DNA from: JADFRG01 sp964590515
Lineage (GTDB): Bacteria; Chloroflexota; Anaerolineae; Anaerolineales; E44-bin32
DNA length: 45,494 bases
Direction of reading: 5' to 3'
Assembly: GCA_964590515.1 (NCBI GenBank)
Contig: CAZPZD010000017.1
Span: forward strand, 1 to 45,494
The notes beneath the pieces were generated by a model. The model was not told the DNA's origin and ran no database searches. It saw only the letters and a list, made by a program, of their open reading frames with translations. Positions 7,353 to 14,457 of the stretch are shown in pieces. The stretch's first letter is position 1. Every line of letters starts with the position of its first letter. The translations under genes and the position numbers were made by a program.

Positions 7353-8618
7353 TCATGGAAGTGATGAAGGCGATATTGGCGCATACTTCAGTGGCTCCCC
7401 GGAATCCCGAAGCCAGAGCGTGACAGTAGTCGGCTGCATTGCCTGGTCGGCCGCCTCCATCAGCGAATCCGATAGCCTGATGACCTCGACTTCATCTCGG
7501 GCGTGCGCGCTGAAAGCGGAGAGGATCCGTGAGGCATCATATTTGCTGCGGAAGAAACGGCGGTCGATGGCCGATTGAATTCGGCCGCGCAGCGGGTTGA
7601 AGAGGGCGGCGATGGCCAGGGTCGAGAGCACGACGGCCAGAGGGGAGTCCTGACCCGTGAGGGCCCGGAAGCTTGCCTGGAGAATCGCTACGCCAGCGAA
7701 GTACACGGCGGCCAACACAAGGGTCAGGCTCCCATAGACCAGCGTGCGGTTGATGAGCAGATCGATGTCGTAGAGCCGGTACTTGAGGATCGCTACGCCC
7801 ACCGCCACCTGGGTCAAAGCCATTCCCGAAATCAAGAATATTGGCCCTGCCGGAAAGGTTTGATATGAGGCGCCGCCGGGCAGGGCCAGTGCCACAAGGA
7901 TTGCAGCATAAACGAACCATTTGAGCTGCAGGCGCTCTTCTCCTGCAGAACGGCGTATCCGCAGGATTAGGGAAGCCACGGACGCCAAAACTGCGGCCAT
8001 CAGTGGCAGGAGGGCGGATAAGGCCGTAATCCCAAGGTTTCCTAAAGCCTCAATTCCAAGGGGATTGTTAAGGTAGGCGAACTGCTCGAACGGACCTGGT
8101 GCGAAGGCGGCAAAAAGCGTCAACCCTGTCGCACTGATCGCTGCAAACCAAGCCACGGGTCGCCAGGCGGGAGTGAGAAGTTGGCCGGTGGGGAATAACA
8201 GGAAGAGAAGAGTAATGGCCGGGGCTATGGCAGGGACCCAGATCCAGTTCGCGATCCAGGCTGCTATCTCTCCACCCGGCAGTGAGCCGCCCATGGTCAG
8301 CAGGGCGTAAACCCGATACTCCTCCAAGAGCACCTGTGCTCCGGAAAGTAGCCCAAGCCAAGAGAAAATCCAACCAACCGGATGGTGTGGACGGCTTGAA
8401 ACGATCAACGCGCCGATTGTTGAGGAAACCAAAGCCGCGATTGTTGGGAACCCTCGCGGGCCCCAACGGGGAGGGACGGGAGTGGAGTAACTAAGCGCTA
8501 GAAACAGGATCCCGAGCCCTGCGAGCGCGATGGCGAGCGCCCACACCGACCACGCCAGCCGAGCGGCGGTTCGCAAGGAGCTAGCCGGCGCGATCGGTTC
8601 GGCCCTTTGGGGAATCAC
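7353..8618 (-). CDS. Membrane sensor-like protein without kinase domain, copy 3
   Basis: A 421-residue protein starting at a GTG (8618) that overlaps the upstream stop as GTGA; the open frame continues far upstream, but only as a shadow of the previous gene. About eight hydrophobic segments fill residues 20-300. Then comes a block also found in many histidine kinases between membrane part and catalytic core: YDIDLLINRTLVYG, an amphipathic stretch, AALFNPLRGRIQ, IDRRFFRSKYDA, and a final piece ending TVTLWLRDSG. It stops there: no DHp or ATPase domain follows. It is the third of three tandem paralogues. It probably senses or transmits a membrane signal through a partner, but the function is unknown. 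Its stop overlaps the alternative start of the globin-Rieske gene. Confidence 0.85.
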   Translation of the reverse strand: MIPQRAEPIAPASSLRTAARLAWSVWALAIALAGLGILFLALSYSTPVPPRWGPRGFPTIAALVSSTIGALIVSSRPHHPVGWIFSWLGLLSGAQVLLEEYRVYALLTMGGSLPGGEIAAWIANWIWVPAIAPAITLLFLLFPTGQLLTPAWRPVAWFAAISATGLTLFAAFAPGPFEQFAYLNNPLGIEALGNLGITALSALLPLMAAVLASVASLILRIRRSAGEERLQLKWFVYAAILVALALPGGASYQTFPAGPIFLISGMALTQVAVGVAILKYRLYDIDLLINRTLVYGSLTLVLAAVYFAGVAILQASFRALTGQDSPLAVVLSTLAIAALFNPLRGRIQSAIDRRFFRSKYDASRILSAFSAHARDEVEVIRLSDSLMEAADQAMQPTTVTLWLRDSGEPLKYAPISPSSLP

Positions 8619-10084
8619 TTCTGATCCCCCGGCCCGGATCGGACCCACAGTGACAGATGCGCCGGCTGCAGGGTGTCCTGCACCGTGCCGATCAAGGCCT
8701 CCTGCATTCTTCCCAGGTCTACCTCGTCCCTGACCATCTGGCCAAATTCGGCCAGCAACAGGGCGGCGTCGAACTTGCGCCGATAGAAGCGGCGATCGAT
8801 GAAGCCTCGGATGCGGCGACGCAGTGGGTTGAAGAGGGCGGCGATCCCGAGCGTGGAAAGCACGATCGCCAACGGAGATTCCTGTCCGGCAGCCGTGCGG
8901 AAGGCGCCCTGCAAGATCGCCACGCCTGCAAAGTACAGCGCGGCCAGCATCCCGGTCAGCCCGCCGTAGACCAGTGTTCGGTTGATGATCAGATCGATAT
9001 CGAAGAGACCCTCCCGCAGGATCGCGATTGCCAGGGCAGTGGGAATGGCGAGCCACAGCAGGCTGGTCAGGGACTGGGGGATCAAGGCCCGGTAGCCCAG
9101 CAATTCTGGGATCACCGACAGGGCCTGCCAAGGAATCACTGCCACAACAATCGCCCAGAGAAACCAGCGAACCTGTCGGCGTTCGATCTGGTTGTACTCG
9201 TTTCGATACCCATGGAGCACGATCAACACGCTCAGAGGCATGGCGGTCGCCGACAGCAGGTTCGTTGCGGTGACCATCAGGTAAAGGCGCTCGGAAGCGG
9301 TTGTGGTCTCGGGCCACCGAAGGGCAACAGCTAGGACCCACAGCAGCAGAGACCCGAGGTAGCCAGCCAAAGGCAGGTAGGGGCGGCGCCGAAGCACCGC
9401 TCGCTTGCTTGGGAAGATGAGAACGAAGTGAACGGCTCCGCCAGCAAATATGATGTAGAGGATCAACGCTCCCCAGATCCACAGCGGCAATAACCAGCCG
9501 TGCAGCAAATCGCTAGGTTGAATCAAAAGGAAGAAGATCAATCCGCTGCCCATGAGTAGGCTACTGAACAGCAAGACCCCTTGTGCGCTGGTTTGCCTTG
9601 GCCGCAGTGCAAATACCACCAGGCCGATCGCCCACAGGTAGGTCAGGAAGAGGTAGCTCGTCCAACTACGACCGATGATCTCCGGCAGTGGTTGGCGACT
9701 GAGCGCCACGCTAAGCTCAACGACCTGATTGGTTCTCAGGACGGTGTACGCGACCGGACCTTGCCCCGCGGGCGCGTTCTTAGCTCCACGAAATGCCATG
9801 GCCATCCACTGATCGACCGCGCGACCTGCCAGCGCGATCACCCGGTCGCCGTCCCGAAGGCCGCCTGGTTGTGGGCTGTTCACATTTACTAGCAGTCCGC
9901 GTTCCGCCTCACGGAACGGCTCGAACTGCAGCTGGGCCCCGTCGCCTGGAAGCCGCAGCCGGGCCCCGAGGAACACAAACGCCGGCACCACGATCACAAC
10001 CACCGCGCCGAGGACGAGCAGTGGATGCGCGCCGTCAGAGATGGTATTGGTCTTCGTGCGCTGGCCCTCGCCCACCGACGACAC
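8615..10084 (-). CDS. Membrane sensor-like protein with PDZ-like domain, no kinase domain, copy 2
   Basis: A 489-residue paralogue of its two neighbours. After a first membrane helix (residues about 22-42) it carries an extracytoplasmic insert of about 90 residues that reads like a PDZ domain (GLLVNVNSPQPGGLRDGDRV, then IALAGRAVDQW), a fold that binds peptide C-termini. More membrane helices follow, then the shared block IDLIINRTLVYGGLTG, AALFNPLRRRIRG, IDRRFYRRKFDA and a C-terminus ending LSLWVRSGPGDQK. No kinase domain is present. It starts at GTG 10084, 18 bp after the upstream gene, with AGAAAGG upstream. The PDZ insert is unique among the three copies and suggests that this one recognises an exported or misfolded protein. 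Confidence 0.85.
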   Translation of the reverse strand: MSSVGEGQRTKTNTISDGAHPLLVLGAVVVIVVPAFVFLGARLRLPGDGAQLQFEPFREAERGLLVNVNSPQPGGLRDGDRVIALAGRAVDQWMAMAFRGAKNAPAGQGPVAYTVLRTNQVVELSVALSRQPLPEIIGRSWTSYLFLTYLWAIGLVVFALRPRQTSAQGVLLFSSLLMGSGLIFFLLIQPSDLLHGWLLPLWIWGALILYIIFAGGAVHFVLIFPSKRAVLRRRPYLPLAGYLGSLLLWVLAVALRWPETTTASERLYLMVTATNLLSATAMPLSVLIVLHGYRNEYNQIERRQVRWFLWAIVVAVIPWQALSVIPELLGYRALIPQSLTSLLWLAIPTALAIAILREGLFDIDLIINRTLVYGGLTGMLAALYFAGVAILQGAFRTAAGQESPLAIVLSTLGIAALFNPLRRRIRGFIDRRFYRRKFDAALLLAEFGQMVRDEVDLGRMQEALIGTVQDTLQPAHLSLWVRSGPGDQK

Positions 10085-10102
10085 AGATGGGCCCTTTCTC
10101 TT

Positions 10103-11389
10103 TCAGCTACCTGGACGGATGTCTCTTAACCAAATCGAAGTCTGCAGCGGCTGCACCGTCTCCTCCACGACACGAAGCAGGGCCTGGCTCACATCTTCCA
10201 GTTCCACTTCTTCCTGCACCGTCCCGCTGAAGGCCGCCAGAGCGCGGGCCGCGTCGTAGCGCCGCCGATAGAACCGCCGGTCGATCACCGCCTGGATGCG
10301 GCGGCGCAGCGGGTTGAAGAGCGCCGCGACCGCGAGAGTCGTTGCGACGATAGCAAGCTGGTCACCCTGTCCGGTTATCCCGAAGAACATGGTCTGGAGC
10401 AGCGCCACCCCGCCCAGGTACACCAGCACCAGGGTGCCGGTCAGTACCCCGTAGACGAGGGTACGATTGATGATGACGTCGATATCCCATAGGCGGTAGC
10501 GCAGGATCGCGACGACAAACGAGGTGGGGAAGATCAACAGCGAGAGCGTGAATCCGGTGAGACCCACTAATTTGACGACCAGCGAAAAAGCAAAGAGCGA
10601 GGGTCCGACGCGCTGATACAGAATGTTGGGAACCTCCGGATCGCTCAGCGCTGGGATGATCACGAAGGGGAGGAAGTAACCGAACGGACCGAGCACCGCG
10701 AGCACCAGCCCCAGGATGGCCCACTTGGTCTGCTGGCGCTGCAGCGGGCTCGAGACCTCCAGATAGCGGTGCAGTTGGGCATAGAGCCCGACGCCCGACC
10801 AAACGACGAGCACCAGCAACTGCAGTGGAATCGGCCACGCCGCGAGGCTCAAGGCGGATTTGGGCAAGAAGATAGCAAACAACAACAACCCGGCCCAACC
10901 AATGACCATGATCCGAGTCCAGCGGGGGACGAAGCGCCCGTCGGGGAATAGGTAGAGCAGGCTCAGGCCGGTGACCAACCCAATATACGTCACGAGACCG
11001 ACCAGGATCCGCATGACGGGTGAGACCTCTTCGACGGGATAGGTCAGTGACAGCGGCAGCAAGGCCCCGTTTGTGACCAGCGCGAAAGCAAGGGCTAACG
11101 CAATCCACTCGTCGGAGCGACGCCAGAACACGATTGCTCCAATAACCAGGTGGGCAACAACGACGAGCAAGTAAAGGCCGGAGATGTAGGTACCGTAGCC
11201 GGCCAGGGTCCAGCCGAGGTCCGTCACAGACCGTTCGTCGACGCCCGCGATTAACCGCGCGTACAGGCCGGGCACCCCCAGGGTGACCAGCCCAACGACG
11301 AGCATAGTCACTACCGCCCAGGCCAGGCGAGCCGGGATGAGCCGCCTGTCTACTGAGGGTTGGGATTGGGCGAATTGGGCGGTGGTCAA
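10103..11389 (-). CDS. Membrane sensor-like protein without kinase domain, copy 1
   Basis: A 428-residue protein with about nine hydrophobic helices (residues 20-330), then the block shared with the next two genes: LWDIDVIINRTLVYGVLTG, AALFNPLRRRIQAVIDRRF, YRRRYDAARALAAF and a C-terminus near TSIWLRDIRPGS. In full-length sensor kinases of Actinobacteria and Chloroflexota this block links the membrane region to a GAF or kinase core; here the protein ends instead. It sits 18 bp after the cytochrome c gene and 18 bp before copy 2. A three-subunit membrane complex, or three receptors for one soluble partner, are both possible. Membrane location is certain, function is not. Confidence 0.85.
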   Translation of the reverse strand: MTTAQFAQSQPSVDRRLIPARLAWAVVTMLVVGLVTLGVPGLYARLIAGVDERSVTDLGWTLAGYGTYISGLYLLVVVAHLVIGAIVFWRRSDEWIALALAFALVTNGALLPLSLTYPVEEVSPVMRILVGLVTYIGLVTGLSLLYLFPDGRFVPRWTRIMVIGWAGLLLFAIFLPKSALSLAAWPIPLQLLVLVVWSGVGLYAQLHRYLEVSSPLQRQQTKWAILGLVLAVLGPFGYFLPFVIIPALSDPEVPNILYQRVGPSLFAFSLVVKLVGLTGFTLSLLIFPTSFVVAILRYRLWDIDVIINRTLVYGVLTGTLVLVYLGGVALLQTMFFGITGQGDQLAIVATTLAVAALFNPLRRRIQAVIDRRFYRRRYDAARALAAFSGTVQEEVELEDVSQALLRVVEETVQPLQTSIWLRDIRPGS

Positions 11390-11407
11390 GCCTTGGGGTG
11401 CCTCAAG

Positions 11408-12271
11408 CTACTGAAGGGTCTGCAGGTACTGCCAGATAGCCCGCAGCTCATCGTCCGTGAGCTTACCCACCCGTTTCCAGGGCATCCGATTGGGGTCAAT
11501 ATCCTCGCCACGAGGCCTTTCGCCGGTCCTCAAAGCATGCATGAACTCGGCTTCGGTCCACTCTGGCAGGTTGCCGCCTCCGGTCAAATCCAGTCCAGCA
11601 CCGGCTGCTGTGCCACCACTCAAGCCGGGACCGTGGCAGATAGTGCAGGCGGTCGCCAGGTACTTGCCGTACTCGGCATTGACGCCGGGCTCGGGTGCCG
11701 GTGGACGGGGAGCAGTGTGGTCAATCACTTCGGCCGGAATCAGAGAGGGGTCACTCAGGATCGCGAGCTGGTAGAACAGACCCAGGTCCCGCTCCGGCAG
11801 CTCGTTGTCTACCGGAGGCAGGCTCTCTAGAAATGCGATGATGGCTCCCAGGTCCGCGTCGCCGATGTAGTAATACGAATTGGAGGGCATCTCGATCATC
11901 GGCCGGCCATCTGGGTTCACTCCGTGACGGATGGCCCGGACCCAGTCCGGCCCGGTGAAGGATCCACCAACGCCTCCGGCGCCCGCGGTCAGATTCTTGG
12001 CTGAGACCGTGCCGCTCAGCGGGTCGCCAAAGTGCGGTTTGCCGGCCAGATCCTCGCCGTGGCACTCCTGACAGAAGAAGATCGTACTGACCAGGTGCTG
12101 TCCCCGCTCGATGGCAGCCGGATCGCTCGGGACCTCGATCGGCTCGCTTGGGATTTCGTAGGTTCGAGCCAGCCGCTGCCCCACGCTTCGATTGACGAAG
12201 AGCACACCCAGCACCAAGAGCGCACCCAGACTGGCGAGGAGCAGGAACAGGTATTTGATGGATCGCCGCAT
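11408..12271 (-). CDS. Membrane-anchored dihaem cytochrome c
   Basis: A 287-residue protein with one N-terminal hydrophobic helix (residues about 6-26) that probably anchors it outside the membrane. Two class I cytochrome c domains follow, with haem sites CQECH (67-71) and CTICH (209-213). Candidate axial Met ligands are M125 or M128 (RPMIEMPSNSYYYIGD) and M263 (NRMPWKRVGKLTDDE), each followed by the usual C-terminal helix (DLGAIIAFLESL; ELRAIWQYLQTL). This layout resembles the small dihaem subunits that hand electrons to or from membrane complexes. It lies between genes for a DUF6220-like membrane protein and the sensor-like proteins, so an electron-carrier role within this cluster is likely. 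Confidence 0.92.
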   Translation of the reverse strand: MRRSIKYLFLLLASLGALLVLGVLFVNRSVGQRLARTYEIPSEPIEVPSDPAAIERGQHLVSTIFFCQECHGEDLAGKPHFGDPLSGTVSAKNLTAGAGGVGGSFTGPDWVRAIRHGVNPDGRPMIEMPSNSYYYIGDADLGAIIAFLESLPPVDNELPERDLGLFYQLAILSDPSLIPAEVIDHTAPRPPAPEPGVNAEYGKYLATACTICHGPGLSGGTAAGAGLDLTGGGNLPEWTEAEFMHALRTGERPRGEDIDPNRMPWKRVGKLTDDELRAIWQYLQTLQ

Positions 12272-12286
12272 GTTCAGGCCCGGCCG

Positions 12287-12700
12287 CTATGCTGTCTCGG
12301 CTGGCACAGGCTCGGGCGCGACTGCACGGGGTGTCAGCAGCAGCGCGCGTGCGCGCCGGGCGTGGGTCAATCCGAGCCAGACCAGCAGGACTGCGCTAAC
12401 CGGATGGAACGCGGCGATCCAGCCTAGGTTTTCCTGCAGCACTGGAAGTATGGTGTGGAAGATGTAGTACAGGAGCAAGCCTGCCAGCCAAGCCGTGAGC
12501 CGGCGAGGGATCCAGGCCAGGAGGGCTAGCGGAGGGTAGATAAGGATGATCCATCCGACGGCATATCCGAATTCCGTGTGGATATCCCAGTAGCTCCGGT
12601 CGACGAACACCGCCATGCCGGCCAGGTAGATATTTCCTAGGAAGCCGACAATAGCAACCCAGGCGACACCAACGTACAAGTAGCGGGCTACCCTACGCAT
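12287..12700 (-). CDS. Four-helix membrane protein, DUF6220-like
   Basis: A 137-residue protein with four hydrophobic helices. Its layout matches DUF6220: an opening helix ending in IYLAGMAVF, then SYWDIHTEFGY, a central LLAWIPRRL turn, and a last helix beginning AAFHPVSAVLLVWLGL. The two conserved His (in DIHTEFG and FHPVS) lie near the membrane faces and could bind haem b, though this is an inference. The gene ends 15 bp before the cytochrome c gene, which suggests a cytochrome b-like partner for it. The C-terminal tail (APEPVPAETA) is low complexity. Confidence 0.8.
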   Translation of the reverse strand: MRRVARYLYVGVAWVAIVGFLGNIYLAGMAVFVDRSYWDIHTEFGYAVGWIILIYPPLALLAWIPRRLTAWLAGLLLYYIFHTILPVLQENLGWIAAFHPVSAVLLVWLGLTHARRARALLLTPRAVAPEPVPAETA

Positions 12701-12779
12701 GAGACTCTCTCCTCCGGGCGCGGTTTGATTGAAGCCGGCCCATGCATTCTAAACCTGCTCATCGTCAACCTCTATGAAA

Positions 12780-12794
12780 ACCACCACTGGTGGT
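12780..12794. promoter_or_regulatory. Perfect 7-bp inverted repeat, possible operator
   Basis: ACCACCA, one base (C), TGGTGGT. It lies just after the stop of the gene ending at 12796 and about 80 bp before the start of the DUF6220-like gene, in the largest gap of this part of the cluster. It could be an internal operator for the cytochrome genes. No promoter was identified with it, so confidence is low. Confidence 0.3.
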
Positions 12795-12795
12795 C

Positions 12796-13284
12796 TCAAA
12801 ACGGCTTGTACATCATCAGCCAGGCGATCAGTGTGGTCCCACCAACGCCAACGCTGGCCAGTAGCCCTGGCCGCAGTGTGGCCTGGACCGAGAAGATCTC
12901 TTCATCAGTGCCGGGCGGCAGCGCCGGTTGATCTTTTCGGCCGTCGAAATAAGGCATTCCGAGTACTTTGCGAAGCCGGTGATAGTGCGCTCGGGCGGAC
13001 CAGGCCATGACTGCGGTGATCCCGATTAGCAGGGCGAGTGCGGCCCAGATCCAGCCCTCCCCCCACCAGCGCCCGGTGAAGCCCGCCGCAATCCCGCTCC
13101 CGAGCAGGACCAGCAACGCAACCCCTAGACTTGGACCGCTGTGCCTGGAAAGCTCGAGGAGCGCCCGCATGCTGTCAGGGTCGCGTTGGCGCTTCAGCAG
13201 CAGGGTCATCGCGGTCGTACCGCCGTGGGCGAGCATAAACCCCATCACACCGAGAACATGCAGGAATACCAGCCACTTGTGCAT
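12796..13284 (-). CDS. Four-helix membrane protein with conserved His, copy 3 (DUF2269-like)
   Basis: A 162-residue membrane protein, the last of three tandem paralogues. All three share an opening FLHV, HG at the end of helix 1 (LAHGGTTAM here), GRWWG..WIW before helix 3, and a WLMM.KP[FL] C-terminus. The two helix-1 His residues could bind haem or a metal. The size and the opening FLHVLGVMG resemble DUF2269-type predicted membrane proteins. A cytoplasmic or periplasmic loop carries an acidic, variable segment (GTDEEIFSVQ). The gap to the previous gene is 15 bp. Function is unknown; the location next to cytochrome genes suggests redox or quinone chemistry. Confidence 0.8.
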   Translation of the reverse strand: MHKWLVFLHVLGVMGFMLAHGGTTAMTLLLKRQRDPDSMRALLELSRHSGPSLGVALLVLLGSGIAAGFTGRWWGEGWIWAALALLIGITAVMAWSARAHYHRLRKVLGMPYFDGRKDQPALPPGTDEEIFSVQATLRPGLLASVGVGGTTLIAWLMMYKPF

Positions 13285-13299
13285 CGGATTTGGTCTCGC

Positions 13300-13773
13300 C
13301 TACAAAGGCTTGAACATCATCAACCAGACGACGGTGGCCAATCCAATCAGGCCCAGGACAGTGAAAAACATCGGATGGAAAAAGAAGGCACGCATGCTTC
13401 CTGAGATGCCACGTCTGGCTTGCGGCCGGGTCTGAGCGTTCGGATCCCTGGCCCTGGCAAAGCCCTCAGTCATGTAAGGCTTTCCGATGCGGTTCATGAG
13501 TGTCCCGATCACAAGCAGCAGTGCAACGGAGGCCCAAATCCACCGGTCCCCCCACCAACGCCCCATGAAGCCCAGGACGATTCCGGTCAGAACCAACGTA
13601 ACGCCGGCGATCGGTGCGCCGGCATACGCCAAAACCATGACCGCAGAAAGTGCGTCGATTCGCTTCGGCCCCGGTTCCTGCCTCAAAGCGAATGTCACGC
13701 TGGCGACCGCGCCGTGGAAGAGGAAATACCCCATCGCACTCAGGACATGAAGGAACCGAAGAAATTCGTACAT
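13300..13773 (-). CDS. Four-helix membrane protein with conserved His, copy 2 (DUF2269-like)
   Basis: A 157-residue protein starting MYEFLRFLHVLSAMGYFLFHGAV at 13773, where TAGGAGCTCA gives a good ribosome site and the N-terminus aligns with copy 1; a longer frame from 13809 is less likely. It has FLHV, FHGAVAS, GFMGRWWGDRWIW and WLMMFKPL in the same order as the other copies. Four hydrophobic helices are visible, with a basic loop (QTRPQARRG) before the last. It is most like copy 1 at both ends, so the trio probably arose by repeated duplication followed by divergence. Confidence 0.82.
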   Translation of the reverse strand: MYEFLRFLHVLSAMGYFLFHGAVASVTFALRQEPGPKRIDALSAVMVLAYAGAPIAGVTLVLTGIVLGFMGRWWGDRWIWASVALLLVIGTLMNRIGKPYMTEGFARARDPNAQTRPQARRGISGSMRAFFFHPMFFTVLGLIGLATVVWLMMFKPL

Positions 13774-13852
13774 TGAGCTCCTAATGCTCGCTATTCCGGC
13801 GTCCGCCAAATCGATGCTTGGCCGTTGGATCGCGTTATCAATGCCGGCTTTG

Positions 13853-14347
13853 TTAGAACGGCTTAAACATCATCAGCCACAAGATTACACCGAGGCCGAT
13901 GACTCCCGTCACGGTCAGCAGCATTGGTCGACCCACCGCCAGCAGACCGACCAGCTCTTCGGTCGTGGCTGGTTGAGAACGGCGCTTCTCTTTCTTGGTG
14001 GGCGGGGCATGCCCCTCGGGATCGATCGCATGCCACAGCCGATCGTGGTAAGGCCGGCCGAATCCGGACATCGCGAAGCTGATCGCAAAGAATACTCCGA
14101 TCGCCAGCCAAATCCAGGTCTGGTTCCACCAACGCCCCATAAACCCCATCACAATCCCGCTGATGAGCAGAATCCCCAGTGGTATCCCCATCCACTTCGT
14201 GGCGAACTCACGAATTTCCAACAAACCCTCGACCCGTTTAGCATCCCGCTCGCGCTTGAGGGCAAACATGGCGGCAGCCGTGGCCCCGTGAATCAGGAAG
14301 AAGGCGAAGGCGCTGAATACATGGAGGAATCGCAGGACTGTATACAT
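13853..14347 (-). CDS. Four-helix membrane protein with conserved His, copy 1 (DUF2269-like)
   Basis: A 164-residue membrane protein and first gene of the minus-strand cluster. It opens with YTVLRFLHVFSAFAFFLIHG (His in FLHV and LIHG), has GFMGRWWNQTWIW and ends WLMMFKPF. Four hydrophobic helices are visible, with a charged loop (TKKEKRRSQ) before the last. The ATG at 14347 follows AAAGGTGAG. The promoter with the shared 17-bp motif is at 14372-14404, and a BTAD regulator gene diverges 107 bp away. The function is unknown; membrane location and the conserved His pair are the solid facts. Confidence 0.82.
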   Translation of the reverse strand: MYTVLRFLHVFSAFAFFLIHGATAAAMFALKRERDAKRVEGLLEIREFATKWMGIPLGILLISGIVMGFMGRWWNQTWIWLAIGVFFAISFAMSGFGRPYHDRLWHAIDPEGHAPPTKKEKRRSQPATTEELVGLLAVGRPMLLTVTGVIGLGVILWLMMFKPF

Positions 14348-14371
14348 GTCTACTCACCTTTCTCGGAGCCT

Positions 14372-14404
14372 AGGATAAGCGACGAACGTCCCAAAAACGT
14401 TACG
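14372..14404 (-). promoter_or_regulatory. Promoter with 17-bp regulatory motif at the head of the minus-strand cluster
   Basis: On the minus strand: CGTAACGTTTTTGGGAC (14388-14404), 10 nt, TATCCT (14372-14377), then a leader of about 18 nt with AAAGGTGAG before the ATG at 14347. It matches 16 of 17 bases of the copy at 4527-4543, with identical spacing to the -10 box. The motif takes the place of a standard -35 box. It also contains a small inverted repeat, AACGT/ACGTT, extending by two bases to 14386. Confidence 0.55.
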
Positions 14405-14442
14405 GATGCCCAAGCAGGAGTGATTTCGTTGCGAAACGGCCT

Positions 14443-14457
14443 TAGAATCGGGCCGTG
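14443..14457 (+). promoter_or_regulatory. -10 box and leaderless start of the BTAD regulator
   Basis: TAGAAT (14443-14448) lies 6 nt before the GTG start at 14455, and no ribosome site precedes that GTG. The same layout (TAGAAT, 8 nt, ATG) occurs at 26494. The -35 region is weak, so the promoter may need an activator. Confidence 0.45.

Noticed and set aside
8619..9482. A 288-codon upstream extension of the gene ending at 7353
   Set aside because: It lies entirely inside the PDZ-containing gene in another frame and has biased Arg/Pro/Asp composition. The GTG at 8618 overlapping the previous stop is the natural start.
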